Assembly: GCF_008362905.1 (NCBI RefSeq)
Contig: NZ_VFJB01000005.1
Coordinates: forward strand, 186,001-250,000
Direction of reading: 5' to 3'
Length of the DNA stretch: 64,000 nt
Source: Deferribacter autotrophicus
GTDB taxonomy: Bacteria; Chrysiogenota; Deferribacteres; Deferribacterales; Deferribacteraceae
Below are positions 35,785 to 43,376 of the stretch, piece by piece. The first letter of the stretch is position 1, and every line of letters begins with the position of its first letter. Below the pieces are notes generated by a model. The model had not been told where the DNA came from and did not search any database. It saw nothing but the letters and a program-made list of their open reading frames with translations. Position numbers and translations under genes: made by a program.

Positions 35785-37266
35785 GTGAAGAGTTTTCTTT
35801 TTTCTGTTTTAAAATCATCTTTTGGGGTTCTTACAAGTAGAATATTAGGTTTGATAAGAGATGTTTCAATAGCCGCAGTATTTGGCGCTAATGCCATTAC
35901 GGATATCTTTTTTGTAGCATTTGCCATTCCTAATTTATTTAGGGCATTGTTTGCCGAAGGGGCTTTGTCATCTGCTTTTGTGCCAATCCTGGGTAATAAG
36001 TTAAAACAAAATGATGAAGCCGGTAATATATATTTGACTAATGTTTTGTTATACCTTTCTTTTTTTAGCCTTGCCGTCGTTATAATAATTTCAATTTTTT
36101 CAAAGCAAACGATTTTGATTTTTATGCCTGGTTATTCGAATGATCTTGCTTTAGTAAAAACTGCATCTGTGATCCTTGTAATCGTAATGCCATATTTATT
36201 TTTTGTGAGTATTTCAGCTCTTTTTGCTGGATATCTTAATTTAAAGGGGAGTTATTATATCCCTTATGCTTCTACAGCACTGTTGAATTTATCTATGATT
36301 ATATCGGTGTATCTATCTTATCTTTTTAGTAAAAATATTTATTTTTTAGCATGGGGGGTATTTTTTGGGGGTATTTTGCAACTATTATTTGTTTTCTTTT
36401 ATGCAAAAATAAAAGGATTTTATTTCACTAAGGTAGGTAAGAAAGATCCAGATGTTAAAAAAACATTTTTGTTAATAGTTCCATCGATTCTGGGGGTAGG
36501 AGTAAATCAACTGAATTTTCTCATTGGTAGAATTCTTGCATCTTTTTTGCAATATGGGAGCATTTCTTATTTGTACTATGCTAATAGATTGTTTCAATTT
36601 CCATTTGGATTGTTCTCGGTTACTATTGGCACAGTTTCGTTAACAGAATTGAGTAAAAATGATGAAGAGAAAAGGAATGAGATTATTTCAAAGGCTCTAA
36701 TTTCGATTTTTTTAATAATTATACCATCCACTATAGGGATAGTTCTTTTATCAGATGAAATAATAAAGTTGGTTTTTCAAAGAAGAGCTTTTACTTATGC
36801 TGATGTTTTAAATACATCTTCAGCTTTGATCATGTATTCGATAGGGTTGGTTTTCTTTTCGATGAATATGACTTTTACAAAAGTATTTCACTCGGTTCTT
36901 GATACAAAAACTCCTGTTAAAATTTCTGTTGTGTTATTGGTGTCAAATTTCCTTTTTTCAATGCTTTTGTTAAAAAGTCTTAAACATGCCGGTATTGCGT
37001 TAAGTGCTACCATTTCTGCTTTTATTGGTAGTGTAATTTATATATATTTGTTAAAAAAGCGGAATCTTTTTGATTTCATGATTTTTATTAAAAATAAATT
37101 ATTACTTCTGATGAAAATTATTTTTGCAAATGTTCTTTTGTCATTTTTGATAGTAATATTAATAAAATTTAGGATACATCTTTTGTTGATTATTTTTGCT
37201 ACTGTTATTTCTTACTATTTTATTTTAATGTTGCTAAAAATTAATATATGGAGGGTGTTGAGATGA
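35785..37266 (+). CDS. murJ: Lipid II flippase MurJ (MviN)
   Basis: About 493 residues and roughly 14 membrane helices. The N-terminal SSFGVLTSRILGLIRDVSIAAVFGA and FFVAFAIPNLFRALFAEGALSSAFVPI stretches are diagnostic of MurJ, with the conserved RD and EGA residues. It moves lipid-linked peptidoglycan precursor across the inner membrane. Start is uncertain: GTG 35785 gives the usual MurJ N-terminus, while TTG 35746 would add 13 residues. It ends in an ATGA overlap with dtd. Confidence 0.94.
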   Translation: MKSFLFSVLKSSFGVLTSRILGLIRDVSIAAVFGANAITDIFFVAFAIPNLFRALFAEGALSSAFVPILGNKLKQNDEAGNIYLTNVLLYLSFFSLAVVIIISIFSKQTILIFMPGYSNDLALVKTASVILVIVMPYLFFVSISALFAGYLNLKGSYYIPYASTALLNLSMIISVYLSYLFSKNIYFLAWGVFFGGILQLLFVFFYAKIKGFYFTKVGKKDPDVKKTFLLIVPSILGVGVNQLNFLIGRILASFLQYGSISYLYYANRLFQFPFGLFSVTIGTVSLTELSKNDEEKRNEIISKALISIFLIIIPSTIGIVLLSDEIIKLVFQRRAFTYADVLNTSSALIMYSIGLVFFSMNMTFTKVFHSVLDTKTPVKISVVLLVSNFLFSMLLLKSLKHAGIALSATISAFIGSVIYIYLLKKRNLFDFMIFIKNKLLLLMKIIFANVLLSFLIVILIKFRIHLLLIIFATVISYYFILMLLKINIWRVLR

Positions 37267-37718
37267 AGTGTGTAATACAAAGGGTAGATAATTGTAGAGT
37301 TGATGTGGATGGTGCTTTTTATTCACAAATAGGTAAAGGACTTTTAATACTTTTTGGTGTGGAGAAAGGGGATGTTGAAGATTCAATAACTTGGTTGGCC
37401 GATAAGTCTTGTAATTTGAGGATATTTAGTGACGATAATGGTAAAATGAGTTTAAGTGTTGCTGATATAGGTGGTGAAGTGATGATTGTGAGTCAGTTTA
37501 CGTTAGCGGGTACATTAAAAAAGGGGAGACGTCCTGATTTTACTTCTGCGATGGAACCTGAAACTGCTGAAAAATTTTATGAACAATTTGTTTCTGAATG
37601 TAAAAAGATTTTAGGTGACGAAAAAGTAAAAACAGGAGTTTTTGGAGCAAGCATGAAGGTACATCTAGTAAATAATGGTCCGGTAACAATTATCTTAGAA
37701 CACCCTATAAAAAAATAA
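37263..37718 (+). CDS. dtd: D-aminoacyl-tRNA deacylase
   Basis: 151 residues starting MKCVIQRVDNCRV. Motifs: SQFTLAGTLKKGRRPDFTSAM (contains the conserved SQFTL active-site strand) and the C-terminal NNGPVTIILE with the GPVT cross-subunit motif. The homodimer removes D-amino acids and glycine mischarged on tRNA. ATG 37263 overlaps the murJ stop and is preceded by GGAGGG; an in-frame ATG 15 nt earlier has no such site. Confidence 0.95.
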   Translation: MKCVIQRVDNCRVDVDGAFYSQIGKGLLILFGVEKGDVEDSITWLADKSCNLRIFSDDNGKMSLSVADIGGEVMIVSQFTLAGTLKKGRRPDFTSAMEPETAEKFYEQFVSECKKILGDEKVKTGVFGASMKVHLVNNGPVTIILEHPIKK

Positions 37719-37729
37719 TGAGGTGGGCT

Positions 37730-38359
37730 ATGAGAATAGACACAATTATTGTTGGTGCTTTATATGTGAATTGTTATATTATCAGTAAAGGTAATGATGC
37801 AATTGTTATTGATCCAGGAAGTGATTTTCATAAGATTAAAGAGTTTATTGTATCAAAATCTTTAAAACCTCTTGCCATTCTGAATACCCATGGTCATTTT
37901 GACCATGTGGGTGCAATCGAGGATGTAAAAAATGAGTTTAACGTTTCTCTTTATATGCATAAAGATGATGAATTTCTTTTAAAAAGTGCTCCACAGCATG
38001 CTTTGATGTTCGGTTTGGATGGTGTTAAAACGTCTAAGATAGATTATTACATTGAGGATGGTGAGATACTAAATTTCGGAGAGATAAATGTAAAAGTTCT
38101 TCATACTCCTGGGCATTCACCTGGTGGGGTATGTTTTTATATTGAGGAGATAAATTCTGTTTTTACAGGAGATACTCTTTTTTGTGAGTCTGTTGGAAGG
38201 ACGGATTTCCCTTATGCTAACTTTAATGAGCTTAAAATTAGTGTTCAGCAAAAACTATACTCTTTAGATCCTGAAACAAAAGTTTATCCTGGCCATGGAC
38301 CTTCAACATCTATTGGTCATGAACGCAAAATGAATGCATTTATAAGAGCTAAAAACTAA
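37730..38359 (+). CDS. Metallo-beta-lactamase-fold hydrolase (glyoxalase II-like)
   Basis: 209 residues. Metal motif THGHFDHVGA (HxHxDH), later HTPGHSPGGVCFY, FTGDTLFCESVGRTDFP and VYPGHGPSTSIGHER, in the order typical of YcbL/glyoxalase II-like proteins. It probably hydrolyses a thioester such as S-lactoylglutathione or a relative; the substrate cannot be read. ATG 37730 follows GAGGTGGG; an ATG at 37718 overlaps the dtd stop (TAATG). Cotranscribed with murJ and dtd, and closed by a bidirectional terminator. Confidence 0.88.
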   Translation: MRIDTIIVGALYVNCYIISKGNDAIVIDPGSDFHKIKEFIVSKSLKPLAILNTHGHFDHVGAIEDVKNEFNVSLYMHKDDEFLLKSAPQHALMFGLDGVKTSKIDYYIEDGEILNFGEINVKVLHTPGHSPGGVCFYIEEINSVFTGDTLFCESVGRTDFPYANFNELKISVQQKLYSLDPETKVYPGHGPSTSIGHERKMNAFIRAKN

Positions 38360-38373
38360 AATAGATAAATGTA

Positions 38374-38404
38374 AAGGTGGCAAAATATTGCCACCTTATT
38401 TTTA
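38374..38404 (+). terminator. Bidirectional terminator between the MBL gene and asd
   Basis: AAGGTGGCAA pairs with TTGCCACCTT around ATAT-type loop (38374-38397), followed by ATTTTTAATTTT. It lies between two convergent genes. Confidence 0.85.
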
Positions 38405-38407
38405 ATT

Positions 38408-39427
38408 TTATTTGGATATTAAAAGTTCTGCAATTTGGATGGCATTTAATGCCGCACCTTTTCTGAGCTGATCACCAACAACCCAGAAATTTAAAGAGTT
38501 TTCCTTTGTTATATCCTCTCTGATTCTTCCAACATAACAATCATCTTTTCCTGATACAAAAAGTGGCATTGGATACTCGTTTTTCTCTGGATTGTCCAAT
38601 ACTTGAATACCAGGAGCCTGCTCAAAGAGCTCTCTTGCTTTATCTGGTGTGATTTTTTTCTCAGTTTCCACAGTCACAGCTTCAGAATGCGCTGTTAATA
38701 CTGGGACTCTTACGCATGTTGCTGTAACTTCGATGGAGTCATCTCCCATTATTTTCTTAGTTTCATTGTACATTTTCATTTCTTCTCTTGTATAACCGTT
38801 ATCCATAAATACATCTATATGTGGGATAACATTAAAAAGTATCTGGTGCTGAAAAGCTTCTATTTTTAAAGGTTCTCCATTTGACCAAGCTTTTGCCTGA
38901 TCCATAAGTTCCTGCATTGCTTTAGCACCTGCCCCAGATGCTGATTGATATGAAGAGACAATCACACGCTTTATTTTACCATAGTCATGTAAAGGCTTGA
39001 GAGCTACTACCATTATAATAGTGGTACAATTTGGATTTGCTATAATACCATTATGTTTAAATGCATCCTCAGGATTTACTTCAGGGACAACTAGAGGAAC
39101 ATCTTTGTCCATTCTAAAAGCGGAACTGTTATCAATAACAACTGCACCGGCTTTTACCGCTGAAGGTGCAAACTCTTTACTTCTACCTCCACCTGCAGAG
39201 AAAAGAGCAATATCTATTCCTTTGAAACTATCGTGGGTTAGTTCTTCCACGGTGTATTCTGTATCTTTAAATTTTATTTTTTTCCCAGCCGAGCGTTTAG
39301 ATGCGAGAAGACGCAACTCATTGATTGGAAAATCTCTTTCAGCTAAAATATCAAGGAAAACTTGGCCAACTGCACCTGTTGCTCCTACGATTGCTACATT
39401 ATACTTTTCTTTTTTTGCTAACGCCAT
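38408..39427 (-). CDS. asd: Aspartate-semialdehyde dehydrogenase
   Basis: 339 residues. NADP-binding GATGAVGQ (residues ~14-21), VIDNSSAFRMD, catalytic cysteine in NPNCTT (about residue 133), SSYQSASGAGAKAM and the late RVPVLTAHSEAV. It makes aspartate semialdehyde for lysine/diaminopimelate, threonine and methionine synthesis. It is transcribed alone on the minus strand, with GGGGGG-type ribosome-binding site and its own promoter. A 152-residue ORF on the opposite strand over its 5' half is a shadow. Confidence 0.96.
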   Translation of the reverse strand: MALAKKEKYNVAIVGATGAVGQVFLDILAERDFPINELRLLASKRSAGKKIKFKDTEYTVEELTHDSFKGIDIALFSAGGGRSKEFAPSAVKAGAVVIDNSSAFRMDKDVPLVVPEVNPEDAFKHNGIIANPNCTTIIMVVALKPLHDYGKIKRVIVSSYQSASGAGAKAMQELMDQAKAWSNGEPLKIEAFQHQILFNVIPHIDVFMDNGYTREEMKMYNETKKIMGDDSIEVTATCVRVPVLTAHSEAVTVETEKKITPDKARELFEQAPGIQVLDNPEKNEYPMPLFVSGKDDCYVGRIREDITKENSLNFWVVGDQLRKGAALNAIQIAELLISK

Positions 39428-39452
39428 TTTAACCCCCCAGCAAGTTTTAAAA

Positions 39453-39481
39453 TAAATATTATTATTTATTTATTAAGTCAA
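39453..39481 (-). promoter_or_regulatory. Promoter of asd
   Basis: On the minus strand: TTGACT, 17 nt spacer, TATTTA, ending about 25 nt before the asd start codon. Confidence 0.6.
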
Positions 39482-39537
39482 TTTTTTAATAAAATAAGCT
39501 TAAATTAAAAAATAGTTTTATTTTCTAAGGTTGCAAT

Positions 39538-40101
39538 GTGAAAATAATTAAATATTATGATTGCATGAACTTTTGGAAAAAAATAAGTAGAAAAAAAACA
39601 TTTAAAATAAAGATTGGTGCTTTTGGAAGTGGTGATCATGAAACCACACAAAGTTGCTTAAATTTTCTTGAACTTATTCCATTAGAAAGGAAAAATGTTC
39701 TTGATGTTGGATGTGGCACAGGAATTTTGAGTATATATGCGTCAATTCTTGGTGCTAAGCGGGTGATTGGATACGATATTTCTTTTAACGCTTGTAAAGT
39801 GTTTAAAGAGAATGTCTCTTTGAATAGACTAAAAAACTGTTTTGTGATTTGCAGTGATGAAAATGCAATTAATGGTTGTTATGATGTTGTTATGGCAAAT
39901 ATCTATTTTGACATCATTCTAAACCTAAGGGATAAAGTTGACGAATGGATTTCTCAAAAAGGTGGATATTTGCTTTTGTCAGGGATACCAATTGAAGAAA
40001 ATTATGAGGTTAGAAAAAATTATGTAAATAGAGGATATTCAATTATTAAAAGCTTTTTTGGTGAAGAATACACTACTTTTTTAATGAAGAAGGAGGTTTG
40101 A
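39538..40101 (+). CDS. PrmA-like methyltransferase lacking the N-terminal domain
   Basis: 187 residues. FGSGDHETTQSCLNFLELI, VLDVGCGTGILSIYASILGAKRVIGYDI (SAM-binding motif I), NACKVFKENVSLN and VVMANIYFDIIL match the catalytic domain of ribosomal protein L11 methyltransferase. PrmA has about 290 residues and an N-terminal L11-recognition domain, which is absent here, so either L11 is bound differently or another protein is methylated. Start is GTG 39538; an internal ATG is possible. The cupin gene follows by 1 nt. Confidence 0.82.
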   Translation: MKIIKYYDCMNFWKKISRKKTFKIKIGAFGSGDHETTQSCLNFLELIPLERKNVLDVGCGTGILSIYASILGAKRVIGYDISFNACKVFKENVSLNRLKNCFVICSDENAINGCYDVVMANIYFDIILNLRDKVDEWISQKGGYLLLSGIPIEENYEVRKNYVNRGYSIIKSFFGEEYTTFLMKKEV

Positions 40102-40102
40102 A

Positions 40103-40450
40103 ATGTTTTTAGGTCATCTGAAAGATATGAAAGAAGTTCCAATGAATATGGAAGGAGCCGTAAAAGTATTTAAAAAAATTGCAATTGGTAAAGATGAGGG
40201 GTGGGATGATTATGTAATGAGAGTTTTTAGAATAGAAGCAGGTGGACATACGCCTAAGCATAAACACCCTTGGCCTCATATAAACTACGTTATTAGAGGT
40301 GCTGGTAGACTTCTTATAGATGGTAAAGATTACAGTATTGAAGAAGGGAGCGTTGCTTTTGTACCTTCCAACTTGGTGCATCAATTTAAAAATGATGGTA
40401 ATGAAGATCTTGAGCTTATCTGTATAGTTCCGACAAAAGGAGAGTATTGA
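40103..40450 (+). CDS. Cupin-domain protein
   Basis: 115 residues forming one cupin barrel. Motif 1 is GGHTPKHKHPWPHINYVIRGAGRL, with three His and metal-binding spacing; motif 2 is GSVAFVPSNLVHQFKN. It binds a divalent metal. Single-domain cupins of this kind have diverse roles and none can be assigned. Strong AAGGAGG 6 nt before ATG; it starts 1 nt after the methyltransferase stop. Confidence 0.9.
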   Translation: MFLGHLKDMKEVPMNMEGAVKVFKKIAIGKDEGWDDYVMRVFRIEAGGHTPKHKHPWPHINYVIRGAGRLLIDGKDYSIEEGSVAFVPSNLVHQFKNDGNEDLELICIVPTKGEY

Positions 40451-40508
40451 TTTTAAAGAGGTATATCTTAAGGGTGTAATTTTATATTATAATAGATAAT
40501 TAAAGTTT

Positions 40509-40706
40509 TTGGCGTCACCCCATTTTTTTGGATACAGAGCAAGGATAGCTTATTAATTTCAATAAATTATGCAAAAAAAAAACAGAGAGAAAATAACTGC
40601 TTCATTCTCGTGGTACATCAAGTGCTACTGCGAGGTAAATCCCCATAAAACCGCCGTCAATGGCGGTTTTATGGGGATTTAAACCCGTCAGATATTTTCT
40701 CTCTGG
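40509..40706 (+). repeat. Family 1 inverted-repeat element, copy 3 (right end lost)
   Basis: Left end TTGGCGTCACCCCATTTTTTT, shared 3' of it with copy 4 (TTATTAATTTCAAT(A/G)AATTA). Inside: outer stem CAGAGAGAAAATA/TATTTTCTCTCTG, hairpin with arms GTGGTAC/GTGCTAC (imperfect), hairpin AAATCCCC/GGGGATTT with core AAAACCGCC/GGCGGTTTT. The right terminal repeat is missing: the sequence turns into a coding remnant at about 40710. No target duplication can be identified. Confidence 0.85.
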
Positions 40707-40716
40707 TATATATAAA

Positions 40717-40821
40717 CGAGGTTTTGCGGATTTTATTGTTAGAAAGTATAATATAGAAGTTGATAAAGATTTTGTTGAACTTACAGAATCTCATATTAAG
40801 CTGAAATTTCTTCCTGTTTAG
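40717..40821 (+). pseudogene. Orphan 3' coding remnant downstream of a family 1 element
   Basis: After the truncated repeat an open frame reads RGFADFIVRKYNIEVDK, then a 17-residue stretch ending in KLKFLPV and TAG at 40819. The composition looks protein-like, but there is no start codon or upstream continuation. It overlaps the 3' end of rplY (opposite strand) by 26 nt. I do not recognise the family. It is probably the tail of a gene lost with the right end of the element. Confidence 0.4.
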
Positions 40822-41395
40822 TTGCTACTTCTTCATTATCACTTGAACCAGATGTTGAAATAGATACAATAACACCTTTTTTGGGTTCTACTAATTCTAT
40901 TTCATTATCAAGCTTTAGGTCTTCAATTTTGATAGATTCATGTAGATTTAAATTAGATATATCCACTTCAATATATTCAGGGATTTTATCTGGGTATGTT
41001 CTTATTACAATATGGTCAACTATCTGATTAACAATACCGCCATATTCTTCACCTTTGGCTTTTCCCACGATTTCAACGGGAATAGAGACTTCTACTTTTT
41101 CATCAGGTTTTAATGCATAAAGTTCAAGGTGCAAAATTTCATTTTTGATATAATCATACTGGATTTGCTTTAAAATGCACTGTGTTGATTCATTAAGTTC
41201 TTCAATTTCAAGATTGATTTTAAATGCACCTTCGGGGCGTTTAGAAACATCAGTCTGATTTAGATATACGTCAATGTTTTGAAAATTCTTACCTGATATC
41301 GATGCGGGGATAAATCCTTTTTTTCGCATATTTTTGATTTGGCTTTTAGAGTGATTTTTACGAGGAATAGCTTTCCATGTTACTGTTTGAAGCAT
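40796..41395 (-). CDS. rplY: Ribosomal protein L25 (general stress protein CTC form)
   Basis: 199 residues: an N-terminal 5S rRNA-binding L25 domain (1-90, with KNHSKSQIKNMRKKGFIPASISGKN and the LKQIQYDYIKNEILHLELYAL segment) and a C-terminal beta TL5/CTC domain (about 95-185, VEVSIPVEIVGKAKGEEYGGIVNQIVDHI). It sits on the central protuberance of the 50S subunit. Minus-strand gene with AGGAGGGG before the ATG. pth, its usual neighbour, is not here. Confidence 0.94.
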   Translation of the reverse strand: MLQTVTWKAIPRKNHSKSQIKNMRKKGFIPASISGKNFQNIDVYLNQTDVSKRPEGAFKINLEIEELNESTQCILKQIQYDYIKNEILHLELYALKPDEKVEVSIPVEIVGKAKGEEYGGIVNQIVDHIVIRTYPDKIPEYIEVDISNLNLHESIKIEDLKLDNEIELVEPKKGVIVSISTSGSSDNEEVATKQEEISA

Positions 41396-41447
41396 ATTCC
41401 CCTCCTACTAAAATTTTCAATTTTTAAATTAATATCTTGTTTTTTAC

Positions 41448-41453
41448 TGTCAA
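41448..41453 (-). promoter_or_regulatory. Likely -35 element of the rplY promoter
   Basis: TTGACA on the minus strand, about 55 nt before the rplY start codon. The -10 region downstream is AT-rich (TAATTT-like) but not clear. Confidence 0.35.
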
Positions 41454-41463
41454 GAGCTGATTA

Positions 41464-41490
41464 AAATTTAATCAGAGCCTGATTAAATTT
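41464..41490. promoter_or_regulatory. Perfect 12 bp inverted repeat between rplY and amt
   Basis: AAATTTAATCAG (41464-41475) and CTGATTAAATTT (41479-41490) with a 3 nt spacer, between divergent genes. It could be an operator for either gene; being upstream of both starts, it is unlikely to be a terminator. Confidence 0.5.
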
Positions 41491-41557
41491 TTCCCATGAT
41501 ATGTATATGTTGAAAATATAAAGATGGTAAAATTAATAGCTTTTAATATTTTGATTA

Positions 41558-41573
41558 TGGCATGTTTTTTGAT
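41558..41573 (+). promoter_or_regulatory. Weak sigma-54-like site before amt
   Basis: TGGCATGTTTTTTGATT has the -24 GG but GA rather than GC at -12. Position (about 34 nt before the amt ATG) suits a promoter, and ammonium transporter genes are often sigma-54 controlled. The -12 mismatch makes this uncertain. Confidence 0.3.
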
Positions 41574-41606
41574 TTAGTGATCATATATTCAATTATGGAG
41601 GTTTTA

Positions 41607-42869
41607 ATGAGGAGATGGTTTAGCTTTATTATTTTTATGGGTAGTGCTGTTAATCTTTTTGCTGCTGATGGTAAAATTGATAAGGCTGATACTTTATGGA
41701 TAATTTTATCAGCAGTTTTGGTGTTAGGTATGACGCCTGCTCTTTCAATATTTTATGGTGGTATGGTAAGGGCAAAAAATATTTTATCAACTATGTCGTA
41801 TAGTTTTGTTTCAATGACTGTTGTTGGTGTTTTGTGGTTTTTATTTGGACATACAATTGCATTTGGCCCGAATGGTTCTGCATTTTTGGGTAGTATGAAG
41901 TATTTGTTTGTGAATAAGGCTCTTATGACCGATATTCATGGGACTATCCCTGAATCAGTATTTGCTTTTTTTCAGGGAATGTTTGCTATCATAACTGTTG
42001 CGTTATTTAGTGGATCTGTTGTTGAGAGAATGAAGTTTTCTGCATATGTTATTGTTATAGCTTTATGGTCGCTCTTTATATATGCTCCTCTTGCGCATTG
42101 GGTGTGGGGAGATACAGGGTGGCTTGCAAGTCTGGGGGTTTTAGATTTTGCTGGCGGTTTAGTGGTACACTTATCATCTGCAGTTGCAGCAATAACTTTG
42201 ATTTTACTAATTGGGAATCGTAAAGGTTTTCAAACTAAGCAGTTTTTACCTCACAATCTTGTGCTTACTGGTATTGGAACAGGGTTACTTTGGTTTGGCT
42301 GGTTTGGTTTCAATGCTGGTAGTGCTCTGGCAGTTAACTCCACTGCATTTTATGCTTTTGTTAATACATTTATTGCCGGTGCTGCAGGTGGCTTTATGTG
42401 GATGGTTCTTGAAATGAGGAATGCAAAACCAAGTTTTCTTGGAATTTGTTCAGGGATTATTGCAGGACTAGCTTCTGTTACAAATGCTGCTGGTTTTGTT
42501 ACACCTCCGGTTGCTCTTTTGATAGGGTTTATGGGAGGTTTTATTTGTTATTATGCAATTCAGTTAAAATTTAAATTGAACTATGATGATTCATTAGATG
42601 TTGTAGGTGTGCATGGTGTTGGTGGTTTAATAGGTGCAATAATGACAGGGTTATTTGCTTCAATTAACGGTAAAGGGTTGTTTTTAGGAAATGTAAGTCA
42701 ACTTTTTTATCAGCTTGTGGGTATTTTTGTAACAATAGTATTTACTGCAATTGGTACACTGATTATTGCAAAAATCGTAGATGGGATTGTTGGCCTTAGA
42801 GTTGATCAAGAAGAGGAAGTTGAAGGGCTTGATTTATCACAACATGGTGAGAATGCTTACAACATGTAA
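41607..42869 (+). CDS. amt: Ammonium transporter (Amt family)
   Basis: 420 residues from ATG 41607 (TGGAGG upstream; an earlier in-frame start at 41562 is unlikely). Cleavable signal (FSFIIFMGSAVNLFAADG), then 11 membrane helices. Family motifs: LVLGMTPALSIFYGGMVRAKN, FAFFQGMFAIITVAL, WGDTGWLASLGVLDFAGGLVVHLSSAVAA, LLWFGWFGFNAGSAL and DDSLDVVGVHGVGG with the second pore His. It imports ammonium. No PII gene is adjacent, unlike many amt loci. The stop codon lies inside a palindromic terminator. Confidence 0.96.
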   Translation: MRRWFSFIIFMGSAVNLFAADGKIDKADTLWIILSAVLVLGMTPALSIFYGGMVRAKNILSTMSYSFVSMTVVGVLWFLFGHTIAFGPNGSAFLGSMKYLFVNKALMTDIHGTIPESVFAFFQGMFAIITVALFSGSVVERMKFSAYVIVIALWSLFIYAPLAHWVWGDTGWLASLGVLDFAGGLVVHLSSAVAAITLILLIGNRKGFQTKQFLPHNLVLTGIGTGLLWFGWFGFNAGSALAVNSTAFYAFVNTFIAGAAGGFMWMVLEMRNAKPSFLGICSGIIAGLASVTNAAGFVTPPVALLIGFMGGFICYYAIQLKFKLNYDDSLDVVGVHGVGGLIGAIMTGLFASINGKGLFLGNVSQLFYQLVGIFVTIVFTAIGTLIIAKIVDGIVGLRVDQEEEVEGLDLSQHGENAYNM

Positions 42870-42899
42870 GGAAGATATCTTCCTTACATGTTTATTTTC
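42863..42899 (+). terminator. Palindromic terminator at the end of amt
   Basis: A perfect 28 bp palindrome (CATGTAAGGAAGAT and its complement, 42863-42890) includes the amt stop and is followed by TTTATTTT. Confidence 0.8.
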
Positions 42900-43316
42900 C
42901 TGGACTTTTGTGGATGTGAACAACTTTTAATTCACCGTTAAATTTTACAATAACTCTTGTTTCATTTACCACTTTATAATTTGTTTCAATTTTAGTTGTA
43001 GACAAAATTAGGGTATAGGATAATAGTATTGCTGTGTTTTCATAAATCTGTGCGTGGTTATTTGTCAGATATATATTAAAACCTTTATAAGAACCTGCCC
43101 AGTCATTTTTTCATCATAAACTCATGAAAGCTTAGACTATCGATTCTATGAGAATCTACAAACCATTCACATTCATAGATGGATGAATCGGCTACAAAAG
43201 TTTGTTTGTATGTTTTAAAGTCATCAGTATATATTGCATAAAGATAGCGTTCTAAAAGTTTCTAAAGCTCTCTTTCACCAACAACAGTTTTTCTTAAAAT
43301 TTTTTTTACAACCACT
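42892..43316 (-). pseudogene. Decayed SnoaL/NTF2-like gene
   Basis: On the minus strand the frame reads VVVKKILRKTVVGEREL, a TAG stop, then KLLERYLYAIYTDDFKTYKQ on to HEFMMKK followed by TGA. Shifting by one base in the AAAAAA run continues as NDWAGSYKGFNIYLTNN and ends ELKVVHIHKSPGK plus TAA at 42892. The ending GELKVVHIHKSPG is typical of SnoaL/NTF2-like small proteins. One nonsense change and one frameshift make it a probable pseudogene. The promoter of the next operon lies over its 5' end. Apart from this and the flanking signals, 42870-43376 holds nothing else I can see. Confidence 0.72.
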
Positions 43317-43332
43317 TTTTTTATGATATAAT
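43305..43332 (+). promoter_or_regulatory. Promoter of the CsgG-like operon
   Basis: TTTACA (43305-43310), 16 nt spacer, TATAAT (43327-43332), about 44 nt before the ATG at 43377. Confidence 0.68.
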
Positions 43333-43376
43333 ATATTGGGCATATGAAAAGTAAAAATAAAAAGGGAGGGAGCTTG

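Noticed and set aside
38997-39455. 152-residue ORF on the + strand over asd
   Set aside because: Antisense shadow of a well-supported gene; composition is that of the complementary strand of asd.
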